Below, one piece after another: positions 16,701 to 24,747 of a stretch of DNA of 64,000 nt. Source of the stretch: Halosimplex halophilum (lineage in GTDB: Archaea > Halobacteriota > Halobacteria > Halobacteriales > Haloarculaceae); assembly GCF_004698125.1 (NCBI RefSeq), contig NZ_ML214298.1, positions 124,001-188,000 of the forward strand. The letters run 5' to 3'. The position numbers and the translations under genes are program-made. The notes beneath the pieces are model-generated. The model saw only the letters and a program-made list of their open reading frames with translations, made no database searches and was not told where the DNA came from. Position 1 is the first letter of the stretch. Each line of letters starts with the position of its first letter.

Positions 16701-18920
16701 GCCGTCGGGGCTCTCCAGCCGCGAGGCGACGAACTCGAAGGGGACGGCCTCGCCGTCGGCGGTCAGGAACGGCGCCTCGACGCGCGTGTCGCCCGACCGC
16801 AGCGCGGTCTCGATCGCCGCCGCGATCCGCGGCCGGTCGTCCTCGGCGAAGAAGTCCGTCGCGTGCATGTCGGCGATCTCCGAGTCGTCGTAGCCGGTCA
16901 CCGCCCGCAGCGACCCGTTCCACCGCTGGAGCCCCCCCTCGGCCGAGAGGACGTAGAACACGTCGTCGATGGCATCGAGGATCTCCTCGGTGTACTCCCG
17001 GTACTCCTGGAGGCGCCGCTCGCGCTCGCGGAGCTTCTCCTCGGCGGCCTTGCGCTCGGTGATGTCGCGGCTGATGCCCATCACCCCCGCGACCGCACCG
17101 TCCTCGTCGCGATATGGGTACTTGTGGTCGAGGAAGACGCGGTTCTCGCCGTCGACCGGGCGGGTCACCTCGCGGGAGACGTGCTCGCCGTCGTCGAGGA
17201 CGCGCCGGTCGTCGCCCCGGATGTCCTCGGCCGTCACCTCGTCGAACAGCTCCCCGTCGGTGGCGCCGGTGATCGCCGCCGGCGACTCCCCGAAGTACGA
17301 CGCGAACGCCTCGTTGACGAACCGGTAGCGGCCGTCGCGGTCCTTGATGTAGATCGGGTCCTCGGTGTTCTCGACGACGGCCGTCAGGCGGCGCTCGTGC
17401 TCCTTGCGCTCGGAGATGTCGCGGGCGACCCCGGCGATGATCCGCTCGCCGTCCGGGTTCTCCAGCGGCGAGGCGACGATCTCGAAGGGGACGGCCTCGC
17501 CGTCGCTCGTCTCGAAGCGGGCCTCCAGCGGGACGCCCGCCAGCTCCTCGATGTTCGCGATCCCGTTGCGGACCGCCTCGCGGTCGGCCTCGACGACGAA
17601 GTCGGTCGCTTGCATGTCGGCGATCTCCGAGTCGTCGTAGCCGGTCACCTCGGCGAGCGTCTCGTTCCAGCGCAGCAGGTCGCCGTCGTCGTCCAGCACG
17701 TAGAACACGTCGTCGATGGCGTCGAGGATGTCGTCCGTGAACTCGCGGTACTCGGCGAGCTCGCGCTCGCGCTCCTTGCGCTCGGTGACCTTCTGGGAGA
17801 CGCCGAACAGCCCGCGGACCTCCCCGTCGGGCCCCCGCCAGGGGACCTTCGTCGTGAGGTTCCACTCGTCGACGTCCGGGACGTACTCCTCCTTGCCGAC
17901 GATGGCCTCGCCGGTCTCGACGACCCGCAGGTCGTCGGCGTGGCTCTCCGCGGCCAGCTCGTCGTCGAACAGCTCTGGGTCGGTCCTGCCGACGAGCCGG
18001 TCGGGGTCCCAGCCGTAGGTCCCCTCGACGTAGGCGCTGCTGACCCGCTCGTAGCGGCCCTCCCGGTCCTTGACGTAGAGGTGGATCGGGACCTGCTCGA
18101 AGATGGAGTCCAGCAGCGACTTCTCGCGGGCGAGCTCGGCCCGGCGCTCGACGCGGTCGGTCACGTCCTCCTGGAAGCCGACGTAGTGGGTCACCTCGCC
18201 GTCGGCGTCCTCGACGGGCGCCAGCCGGACCCGGTTCCAGAACTCGGTGCCGTCGGCGCGGTAGTTGCGCAGCTCGACCGTCACCTCCTCCTCGGCGTCG
18301 ATGGCCTCGCGGAACTGCGCGACCCGCTCCTCGTCGGTGTCCTCGCCCTGGAGGAACCGGCAGTTGCGCCCGAGACACTCCGACTCCTCGTAGCCGGTCA
18401 GCTCTTCGAAGCGCTCGTTGACGGCGACCAGCGGGTTGTCCGGCTCCGTCGCGTCGGCGACCGCGACCCCGACCGGCGCCGACTCGATGACCCGCTCCTG
18501 CAGGCGCCGCTCGCGCTCGCACTCCCGGAGGTCGTCGACCAGCCCCTCGACGGCCGCCGCCAGCTCGCCCAGCCCGTCCTCGCGGTCGGTGTCGAAGCTC
18601 ACGTCCTCGCCGTCGCGCGCCCGCTCGATGTCGTCGACCAGCTCGGCGACCCCGTCGTCGCCGTCGCCCGACGCCGCCAGCCCGAGCAGTCCCGTCCCCG
18701 CGAGCCCCCCGAGCGGGCCGAGCGACTGCGCCGACGGCAGCCCCTCGACGGCGAGGCAGGCGACGAGCGCGGCGAGCGCCGCCGCGACGAGCGCGACGGG
18801 CGCGCGACCGCGGGTGTCGGGCGGCCCGCGGTCACGCCCGTTGACCGCCGTCGGTGTACGGTTCCCCCTGTCCGCGACCGCCCGGCCCGGCCCGGGGTCG
18901 CGCGTCGAACCAGCGTCCAT
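13788..18920 (-). CDS. giant Bat-like transcription regulator: LOV-type PAS, seven more PAS, two GAF, HTH
   Basis: A 1710-residue sensory transcription factor. After one or two hydrophobic segments (about residues 40-90) come eight PAS-type domains. The first has the LOV signature GRNCRFLQGEDTDEERV, with the flavin-adduct Cys, suggesting blue-light sensing. The third and fifth are near-duplicates (ILDAIDDVFYVL ... VTGYDDSEIADM). Linkers repeat ITERKERERELA coiled coils. Two GAF-like domains follow, then a Bat-type domain and a C-terminal HTH (LTDRQLEVLRTAYYAGFFEW ... VAEMLGVSQPTVNRHL). No kinase core is present. Start 18920 is chosen because TTAATT lies 25-30 bp upstream, consistent with a leaderless transcript. 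The target genes are unknown. Confidence 0.88.
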   Translation of the reverse strand: MDAGSTRDPGPGRAVADRGNRTPTAVNGRDRGPPDTRGRAPVALVAAALAALVACLAVEGLPSAQSLGPLGGLAGTGLLGLAASGDGDDGVAELVDDIERARDGEDVSFDTDREDGLGELAAAVEGLVDDLRECERERRLQERVIESAPVGVAVADATEPDNPLVAVNERFEELTGYEESECLGRNCRFLQGEDTDEERVAQFREAIDAEEEVTVELRNYRADGTEFWNRVRLAPVEDADGEVTHYVGFQEDVTDRVERRAELAREKSLLDSIFEQVPIHLYVKDREGRYERVSSAYVEGTYGWDPDRLVGRTDPELFDDELAAESHADDLRVVETGEAIVGKEEYVPDVDEWNLTTKVPWRGPDGEVRGLFGVSQKVTERKERERELAEYREFTDDILDAIDDVFYVLDDDGDLLRWNETLAEVTGYDDSEIADMQATDFVVEADREAVRNGIANIEELAGVPLEARFETSDGEAVPFEIVASPLENPDGERIIAGVARDISERKEHERRLTAVVENTEDPIYIKDRDGRYRFVNEAFASYFGESPAAITGATDGELFDEVTAEDIRGDDRRVLDDGEHVSREVTRPVDGENRVFLDHKYPYRDEDGAVAGVMGISRDITERKAAEEKLRERERRLQEYREYTEEILDAIDDVFYVLSAEGGLQRWNGSLRAVTGYDDSEIADMHATDFFAEDDRPRIAAAIETALRSGDTRVEAPFLTADGEAVPFEFVASRLESPDGEPVVVGIGRDISERKERERELRATKERMQKFVETSPVGVVATDPEGRVTLWNDAMEAIFGWSAEEVLGEPYPAVPADREGDDEVRQRVLAGESVTGVERERVRKDGERIDVSLSTAPVRDDDGEVEEVVGYIEDITERKERERELAARSAAMEQSIDGMAILDEDGRYEFVNRAHAEVYGYDDPGAFLGERWELCYEDAEVDRLEREVLPVLAEAGDWRGEAVGRRADGSTFPQELSLTVLDDGRQVCVVRDITERKARERELERTRDLLQQAGRIASIGGWELDLTGDDPEMTWTDELYRLHGVSPDTDIDLETAVEFYHPDDREQIREYFRRAVEVGESYDMEVRLGTDESVRWVRAIGEPVREDGEVVRVRGSIQDITEQKERELALESLHEATRGLLGVETDEETAELVVETARSVLDVAGVAVYLLDDSANRLDAVACSEGFERLCDADPVRAGTADSLLWNTYVTGTPTVFDDTGTVAESAVFGPAVSGGLLVPVGDHGVFVVATEERAVGGATRQLAETLVATTEAAFDRLASERTLRERDAELAEQNARLRRQIGITDLIRRIDQSLIQAESREAIESAVCDRLVESDDVAFAWIGGLDAAGNAVEPSAWAGDGAEYLDAVDLATGGSATEPAVRTAVDETPTVVGNVVDDLQREDWRKAALAREFHSVVSVPLAFEEYFYGVLTVYASEPDDFGDLEREVFAELGENIAHSINAVETQRALHTDQRVELSLSFDADDDVLGRLARTADCRVAFEGLAAHSDAETGLFLTTAGAPVEAVTDALDDLVSVREFRLVGEPETAGDADTDGGTGEALFEVTVEGDALAAEFVRHGARPRSIRADPGGLEAVVDVSTATDVRAFVEMLGETYPSVELASRRTVDRSGEDDRRTGSAFDALTDRQLEVLRTAYYAGFFEWPRTSTGEDVAEMLGVSQPTVNRHLRVGQQRLLERLFEDHTVAGTGAD

Positions 18921-19163
18921 TGTCGGCCATTGCGAGGGCGCGCAATTAAGGTCTCCGCCGACCGACACGTCGCCGGGACTCGGGGTCGGGGCGGTCCGCG
19001 GCGCCGACTCGCGGCCGGTCGAGGGCCCGCCGCGGTGACCGGCGACCGGGACGCCTGTTCGACCGTGTCGGACGCGAACCCGCGATCCCGAACGTCGAGC
19101 CCGCCGTCCCGGATACGCGACGGCTGTCCCCGGCCCGTCGGCACCGGCACTCCTCCGGGGACG

Positions 19164-19175
19164 CTATACATATTA
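19164..19175 (+). promoter_or_regulatory. TATA-like box of the HalOD1 gene
   Basis: CTATACATATTA ends 22 bp before the ATG at 19198, the spacing expected of a leaderless haloarchaeal transcript. It shares the 277-bp divergent region with the large Bat-like regulator. Confidence 0.55.
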
Positions 19176-19197
19176 CCCCGGGGTCGCCGGTCGCGGT

Positions 19198-19494
19198 ATG
19201 CACGTAGCGGACAGTTCGATACCGGCAGTGGTCCTATCCGGTGACAGGATGGACGGCATAGCAGTACACGGATCGAGCGGGCAGGTCAGTATCGACGTGA
19301 TCGAGGCGATAGCGGACGAGACCGGGAGCGACCCGCTTCGGATGGAACCGCCGCTGTACGAGGTCGTGGACACGGACGCGCTGGACGCGATCTACGAGAG
19401 CGGGGCGGCGACGGTGGAGTTCGAGTACGACGGCCACAGCGTCGTGATCGCCGACGACGGGACGGTCACCGTCGACGGCGAGGGAGGCGTCTGA
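19198..19494 (+). CDS. HalOD1 output-domain protein
   Basis: A 98-residue protein whose C-terminal 70 residues match the haloarchaeal output domain HalOD1: VSIDVIEAIADETGSDPLRM, PPLYEVVDTDALDAIYES and VEFEYDGHSVVI. HalOD1 proteins are thought to act as signalling output or regulatory modules; the mechanism is not established. The start agrees with the TATA box at 19164. It is followed after 1 bp by a 51-codon gene and then a REC-PAS protein, probably one transcript. Confidence 0.85.
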   Translation: MHVADSSIPAVVLSGDRMDGIAVHGSSGQVSIDVIEAIADETGSDPLRMEPPLYEVVDTDALDAIYESGAATVEFEYDGHSVVIADDGTVTVDGEGGV

Positions 19495-19495
19495 G

Positions 19496-19651
19496 ATGGC
19501 CTCGACGGGCTCGACGGAGGACGCCGAGGGTGCGATCCGGGAGACCTACGAGGAGTACGACGTGGGCGACACGCGCCTGGCGATGATCGCCGACCCGGAG
19601 AACGAGCACGCCTGGATCCAGTCGGACGTGACCGAGCCGATCGAGCAATGA
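19496..19651 (+). CDS. small haloarchaeal protein (DUF7331-like)
   Basis: A 51-residue frame, 1 bp after the HalOD1 gene. ETYEEYDVGDTRLAMIADPE followed by NEHAWIQSDVTEP matches what I know as a short, conserved haloarchaeal family (DUF7331) often found beside signalling genes. It is very acidic, with a single compact domain and no known role. Its position between HalOD1 and a response regulator suggests participation in the same pathway, which is inference. Confidence 0.8.
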   Translation: MASTGSTEDAEGAIRETYEEYDVGDTRLAMIADPENEHAWIQSDVTEPIEQ

Positions 19652-19763
19652 GGAGTCCGGAGGCGGTGGGCGCCGGGGCGGCGACCGCGGGTCCCGAGCC
19701 GGCGACCGACCGGACCGAACGCGCGGCCGACGCGCCGTCGGGTCCGACGGCGCACCGACACCT

Positions 19764-20543
19764 GTGACAGCCGTGATCGACGACATCGCTCCGGCGACGG
19801 CGAGCGCACCGGCGGGCAGTGACGAGTCGATCGACGTGCTCTGTGTCGACGACGACCCCGACTACCTGGACCTGATCGAGCTGCACCTCTCTGAGCACGA
19901 CGACATCGCGGTGCGGACCGAGACGGTCCCCGCCGAGGCGCTCGCCCACGTCGAGGACGTCGACTGCGTCGTCAGCGACTACGACATGCCCGGGACGAAC
20001 GGCCTGGAGTTCCTCTCCGACGTGCGCGCGCGGGCGCCGACGCTCCCGTTCGTCCTCTTCACGGGGTCGGAACGGGCAGCCATCGCCGAGGAGATCCCCG
20101 ACGCCACGTGGACGGAGTTCCTCCGGAAGGACAGCCCCGCGACCACCATGTCGATCCTCGCCGGGCGGATCCGGCGGCTGGTCCACCACCGCCGCACGAT
20201 GCGGACCGCCGAGCGGAGCCTCACCGCCATCGAGGCCACCGGCGACGCCGTCGCCGTCGTCGACCCCGACGGCGCGTTCTCCTTCGTCAACAGGGTGTTC
20301 GCCAGCCGCTTCGGGGCCGACCCCGACGACCTGGTCGGGCGCCCCTGGCGGGCGTGTTTCCCCGACGAGGAGGTCCAGCGGCTCGAGTCCACGGCCCTGG
20401 AGACCGTCCGCGACGACTGGCAGTGGACCGGCGGCACCGTCTGCGAGACCGACGGCGGCGACACCTTCACCGCACAGACCCGCGTCGCCGGCCTCGACGA
20501 CGGCTCGCTCGTCTTCTGTCTCACCGGCGCCGCCGAGGAGTAG
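19764..20543 (+). CDS. response regulator: receiver plus PAS domain
   Basis: A 259-residue protein. The receiver (about 20-145) has the acidic triad in VLCVDDDPDY, phosphoacceptor Asp in CVVSDYDMPG, Thr in VLFTGSE and Lys in FLRKDS. A PAS domain follows (about 150-255: AIEATGDAVAVVDPDG ... FVNRVFASRFGADP). There is no DNA-binding or kinase domain, so it is a typical haloarchaeal REC-PAS relay. Start is a GTG at 19764, with a second GTG at 19773. The sensor partner may be the kinase at 5352 or lie elsewhere. Confidence 0.85.
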   Translation: MTAVIDDIAPATASAPAGSDESIDVLCVDDDPDYLDLIELHLSEHDDIAVRTETVPAEALAHVEDVDCVVSDYDMPGTNGLEFLSDVRARAPTLPFVLFTGSERAAIAEEIPDATWTEFLRKDSPATTMSILAGRIRRLVHHRRTMRTAERSLTAIEATGDAVAVVDPDGAFSFVNRVFASRFGADPDDLVGRPWRACFPDEEVQRLESTALETVRDDWQWTGGTVCETDGGDTFTAQTRVAGLDDGSLVFCLTGAAEE

Positions 20544-20586
20544 CCGCGCCGCTCGACGGGCCGCGGCCCGAAAATTTTCGACCGTT

Positions 20587-21864
20587 CTACGTCCCGTGCT
20601 GCCAGGAGCCCATGTACTCCTCCTGGGTCTCGGTCAGCGAGTCGAAGTCGACGCCCTCCGCGTCGAGCTTGATCTCCGCGACCTCCCGGTCGAGCCGGTC
20701 GGGCACGTCGTGGACGCCGGCGTCGTACTCGTCGCCCGACTCGACGAGTTCGCGCACGCAGACCGCCTGCACGCCGAAGCTCTGGTCCATCACCTCGACC
20801 GGGTGGCCCAGCGCCACCGGCGTCGCGAGGTTGACGAGCCGCCCCTCCGCCAGCACGTTCAGCCGGCGACCGTCCGCCAGCTCGTAGGCCCGCACGCCGT
20901 CGCGGGCCTCGTACTCGTCGACCGCCAGCTCCGAGAGGGCGTCCAGGTCGATCTCCACGTCGAAGTGGCCCGCGTTCGCGAGCAGGACCCCGTCCTGCAT
21001 CTCCTCGAAGTGCTCGGAGACGATCACGTCGCGGTTGCCGGTGGTCGTGATGAACACGTCGCCCTCGGCGGCGGCCTCGTCCATGGGCAGCACGTCGTAG
21101 CCCTCCATGTGCGCCTCCAGCGCGCGGCGGGGCTCGACCTCCGTGACGACCACGTTGGCGTTCTGGCCGCTGGCCTTCTTCGCGACGCCCTTGCCGCAGT
21201 GGCCGTAGCCCGCCACGACGACGGTCTTGCCGGCCCACGAGAGGTTGGTGGTCATCGCGATCGAGGCCAGCGAGGACTCGCCGGTGCCGTGGACGTTGTC
21301 GAACAGCCGCTTCATCGGCGTGTCGTTGACCGCGAACATCGGGTAGGCGAGTTCGCCGTCGTCGTCCATCGCGCGCAGGCGGTGGACGCCCGTCGTCGTC
21401 TCCTCGCAGCCGCCGACGATGGTGTCGATGAGCTCGGGGTAGTCCTCGTGGATCGCCGCCACCAGGTCCATCCCGTCGTCGACGGTGACGGTCGGCTCGT
21501 GTTCGATGACCGCCTCGATGGCGGCGTAGTACGCCTCGTCGTCGACGCCGCGCTCGGCGTAGGAGGTCACGCCCTCCACCGCGTCGAGGGCGACGCTCAC
21601 GTCGTCGTGCGTCGAGAGGGGGTTACAGCCGGTGATCGCGACCTCCGCGCCCCCGACCGCGAGCAGTTCGGCGAGGATCGCGGTCTTGGCCTCGACGTGC
21701 ATCGCCATCCCGACGACTTCGCCGGCGAACGGCCGGTTCTCCTCGAAGTCCTCGCGCAGCGACTCGCAGATCGGCATGTGCTGGCGCGCCCACTCCATCT
21801 TCCGGCGGCCCGACTCCCGTTTCGCCTCCGGGTCGTCGACGCGCTCGGTGATCGGCTCGGTCAT
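20587..21864 (-). CDS. ahcY: adenosylhomocysteinase
   Basis: A 425-residue NAD-dependent hydrolase of S-adenosylhomocysteine, which keeps methylation going. It shows NPLSTHDDV (substrate region), the VGGCEETTTGVHRL signature, the Rossmann motif VVAGYGHCGKG and ITTTGNRDVI. Archaeal length, ending at EEYMGSWQHGT. The start at 21864 gives MTEPITERVDD. It is followed downstream by nothing on its strand for 43 bp and converges with the REC-PAS gene. Confidence 0.95.
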   Translation of the reverse strand: MTEPITERVDDPEAKRESGRRKMEWARQHMPICESLREDFEENRPFAGEVVGMAMHVEAKTAILAELLAVGGAEVAITGCNPLSTHDDVSVALDAVEGVTSYAERGVDDEAYYAAIEAVIEHEPTVTVDDGMDLVAAIHEDYPELIDTIVGGCEETTTGVHRLRAMDDDGELAYPMFAVNDTPMKRLFDNVHGTGESSLASIAMTTNLSWAGKTVVVAGYGHCGKGVAKKASGQNANVVVTEVEPRRALEAHMEGYDVLPMDEAAAEGDVFITTTGNRDVIVSEHFEEMQDGVLLANAGHFDVEIDLDALSELAVDEYEARDGVRAYELADGRRLNVLAEGRLVNLATPVALGHPVEVMDQSFGVQAVCVRELVESGDEYDAGVHDVPDRLDREVAEIKLDAEGVDFDSLTETQEEYMGSWQHGT

Positions 21865-21951
21865 GGCCCAACGAACGTGTAGCCCCGGGAAAACCCCACC
21901 GGATCGGCGGTCGACGCGTCCGACCGCGACGCTCGATCGTCCGGCCGAACT

Positions 21952-22275
21952 GGCGCGCGCTGAAGCGCGCGTTCATGCGCGCGACTGTAGCCGCGCGAGG
22001 GATGAGGGAGCGACCGGTGGGAGCGAGCGAATCGGCTGGGGAGGCTCGTGGCCGTCTGCGGTGCTGTGCGGTTGCGGTGCCGTGCGGTGCCGAGCGGGGC
22101 GGTTGCCGTCCGGTGCGGTGCCGTTGCGGTCCCTGGCGGACTGAAAGGGCGAGGCGCGCTCGCGCTCGTATAGTCGTCTGAGCGGGCCGAGGGATTTCAG
22201 CGCCTGCTGTCTCCTGCGGTACTGATCCCTGCTAGCGAGCGCGGCGGGGGCGTTCATCACTCACTGTCGAGTGCA
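21952..22275. repeat. long modular dispersed repeat, copy R3 (inner hairpin deleted)
   Basis: The 517 bp between ahcY and tatC2 contain this copy and no convincing gene. Modules: 21952-22000 (shared with R2), CGAATCGGCTGGGGAGGCTC (from 22028), CGGTCCCTGGCGGACTGAAAG, GGCGAGGCGCGCTCGCG, then AGTCGTCTGAGCG joined straight to GGCCGAGGGATTTCAG, and finally TGCTAGCGAGCG. The 70-bp inner hairpin of R1/R2 is missing exactly between GAGCG repeats. Confidence 0.85.
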
Positions 22276-22381
22276 GTAGAGCCGACAGCTAGCGGGCGGG
22301 CTGGGACTCGCGACGAGCGGACACAGCCGCGACACTCGCGACGCGAGCCGAACAGACACACGCATTCACGGCGGGGAGTCC

Positions 22382-24586
22382 TCAGTCGGCGGCTTCGCCC
22401 TCGCGGCTGGGCGTGCGGCGGCCGCCGAGGGTGTACACCCACAGGAGTCCGAGGCCGACCATGTAGGCGACGGCGACGGGGATGGCGAACACGAGCATCG
22501 TCAGGAGGCTGGAGGGGGTGATGAACGCGGCGAAGACGACGATGGCCATGACGACCGTCCGCCAGCGGTCGAACATCGTCTGGAAGGAGACCAGGCCGCC
22601 GCGGTGGAACAGGAACATCGTCACGGGGACCTCGACGAGCAGGCCGAAGCCGACGGTCGTGAGCACGACCAGCCAGCCGAAGTTGTTGATCCGGTAGTAG
22701 ATGACCATGCTCGACTCGATGGCGTCGGCGGCCAGCCAGGAGATGATCGCCGGCGCGACGTAGAGGAAGCCGACGACCGACCCGCCGACGATGCCGACCA
22801 GCAGCGTCACGGCCCACAGGCCGAGCAGCCGGCGGTCGCCGCCGACCAGCCCCCGCTCTTTCAGCCGCGGCCAGGCGTAGTAGAGGATCAGCGGGAGCGT
22901 CGCGACCAGCCCCAAAAGCGTCGCGAACTTGATCTCGAAGATGAGCGCCTCCGCGGGGTGCAGCGTCACGATGTCGGCCTGGGCGATCTGGCCTTCGGGC
23001 ATCCGCCCGAAGAAGATCTGCCGGAGCCGTCCGATCCCGCCCTGGTAGAGGAAGACGAACGTCGCGGCCATGACGATCCCGAACAGGCCGACGATGCGGA
23101 AGGCTCGGGAGGTGAGACTCTCCAGGATAAAGGCGATGTCGTAGTAGTAGCCGCCGATGTCGTCCTCGGTGGTCTCCTCCTCGGTGAACGAGTCGACGAC
23201 GCCGGCCGTCGTCGAGGTGAGGACGCCCCCCTCCTCCTCGTCGCCGGCCGCGCCGTCACCGGCGGCCGCTTCGCCGCCGGCCGCCTCGCCGCCCTCCGCG
23301 GCCTCGGCGCGGGCCTCTTGGGCCTCCTGGACCTCGTCGAAGCGGTCGAGGATGGCCTGTGCCTTGTCGGGGTCCTCCTGCTCTTCCATGGCCTCCCGGG
23401 CGAGTTCGGTCGCCTCGGCCTCGTCCATCTCCTCGAACCGCTCCGGAGGTGCGGCGGGGATGGCCGCCGCCGACAGCGAGAGCAGGTCGATGTCGGTCGG
23501 CGAGCCGGTCGGTTCCGTCGGGTCCCGCGCGGCGTCGAGTTCCTTGATGGAGAAGTAGAAGACCGCGGCGCCGAGCGCGACCAGCGCCAGCCCCGCGCCG
23601 ACGAGCGCGGCGACGACCTGGGTGTCCAGCCCCGTCAGTTCCGTGAGCGTCGGGAAGGGACCGACGCGGTCCGATATCGAGGTGACGAGGTCGTTGACGG
23701 CGGGGACGCCGTAGCGGGTGACGAAGAGGTAGCCGGCGCCGCCGGCCAGCAGGGCGACGGCGAGGAGCTTGTTCCAGTAGCGGCGGGCGACCATCCCGGC
23801 GGAGACCTCGTCGGCCGACCGCCGCAGCAGCTCCGCGAAGCGGGCGAGCGCGAGGCTGAACCCGTAGAGACCGATCAGCGGGAGCGCCCACATGATCTGG
23901 GTGAGCGGGTCCGGCGGCGAGAAGAAGGCGCCGAACACGAAGATACCCAGCACGGCGTAGCGCCAGCGGTCGCGCATCGCCTGGTAGCTCAGCACGCGCA
24001 GGTAGGCGAGCGAGCTCATCGCCAGCGGCAGCTGCGCGGCCAGCCCGAACGAGAACCCGAGGAAGGCGATGAACTGGGTCCACTTGACGATCGACCACGC
24101 GGGCTCGAAGCCGGCGTTGGCGGCGTTGCCGGCGAGGAAGCCGAGCATGAGCGGGAAGAAGAGGTAGTAGGCGTAGGCGAGGCCGGCCGCGAACAGGACC
24201 GCCGAGAGCACCGCCGGGAAGACCAGTTTCCAGCGGGGGATGTCCTCGGCGGGCCACCAGCCCCGCGCCCGGAGGGCGTCGCGGCCGAAGTAGATCACGA
24301 CCGGGATCGCCATCAGGACCCCGATGAACATCCCGATCTTCGCCTGCAGGAGGATCACGTCGAACGGCGTCGTGGCGACGATGCGGATGTTCTCGTTCTG
24401 GTTGAGGTCGGCCTTGAGCGCGTCCCAGATGTAGAGCCGCAGCGCGTAGAACGTCCCCATGAAACCGATCACGAAGACCATGAACGCCTTCTGGAGGTCC
24501 TCGCGGGCGCTGCCGATCATGGACCCGAGGGTCGCGCGACCCTGTGCGACGGTCCGCTTCGTGTCCTCGTCGATCGCGGCAGCCAT
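22382..24586 (-). CDS. tatC2: Tat translocase subunit, fused double TatC (haloarchaeal TatC2/TatCt)
   Basis: A 734-residue membrane protein of two TatC units joined by a long Glu/Ala-rich linker (about residues 385-480, AEGGEAAGGEAAAGDGAAGD). Unit 1 has QKAFMVFVIGFMGTFYALRL and unit 2 RIVGLFGIVMAATFVFLYQG with FEIKFATLLGLVATLPLILY. This duplicated TatC is specific to halophilic archaea, where most secretion uses Tat. It would recognise twin-arginine substrates with the single-unit TatC encoded divergently. ATG at 24586 matches the family start MAAAIDEDTKR; an ATG at 24628 is the alternative. Confidence 0.92.
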   Translation of the reverse strand: MAAAIDEDTKRTVAQGRATLGSMIGSAREDLQKAFMVFVIGFMGTFYALRLYIWDALKADLNQNENIRIVATTPFDVILLQAKIGMFIGVLMAIPVVIYFGRDALRARGWWPAEDIPRWKLVFPAVLSAVLFAAGLAYAYYLFFPLMLGFLAGNAANAGFEPAWSIVKWTQFIAFLGFSFGLAAQLPLAMSSLAYLRVLSYQAMRDRWRYAVLGIFVFGAFFSPPDPLTQIMWALPLIGLYGFSLALARFAELLRRSADEVSAGMVARRYWNKLLAVALLAGGAGYLFVTRYGVPAVNDLVTSISDRVGPFPTLTELTGLDTQVVAALVGAGLALVALGAAVFYFSIKELDAARDPTEPTGSPTDIDLLSLSAAAIPAAPPERFEEMDEAEATELAREAMEEQEDPDKAQAILDRFDEVQEAQEARAEAAEGGEAAGGEAAAGDGAAGDEEEGGVLTSTTAGVVDSFTEEETTEDDIGGYYYDIAFILESLTSRAFRIVGLFGIVMAATFVFLYQGGIGRLRQIFFGRMPEGQIAQADIVTLHPAEALIFEIKFATLLGLVATLPLILYYAWPRLKERGLVGGDRRLLGLWAVTLLVGIVGGSVVGFLYVAPAIISWLAADAIESSMVIYYRINNFGWLVVLTTVGFGLLVEVPVTMFLFHRGGLVSFQTMFDRWRTVVMAIVVFAAFITPSSLLTMLVFAIPVAVAYMVGLGLLWVYTLGGRRTPSREGEAAD

Positions 24587-24715
24587 CTCGGGGAGTGGTA
24601 ACCGAGTGACTGTTATCAATCTATTCATCACGGGAGTCCGCGTGGGCCGGGACGGCCGCCCGAGCGCCCGAGCGCGGCCCGCTCGCCCCGGTCGACGGGG
24701 CGGGCGAAAAGAAGG

Positions 24716-24724
24716 CTTACAATA
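24716..24724 (+). promoter_or_regulatory. TATA-like box of tatC1
   Basis: CTTACAATA, centred 28 bp before the tatC1 ATG at 24748, in a 161-bp divergent region shared with tatC2. Spacing suggests a leaderless transcript. Confidence 0.5.
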
Positions 24725-24747
24725 GGGGAGCGCAAACCCGGCCACGA

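Noticed and set aside
19648-19767. A 39-codon frame overlapping the end of the 51-residue gene
   Set aside because: It is short, Ala/Pro/Arg-biased and without promoter or similarity, so probably not a gene.
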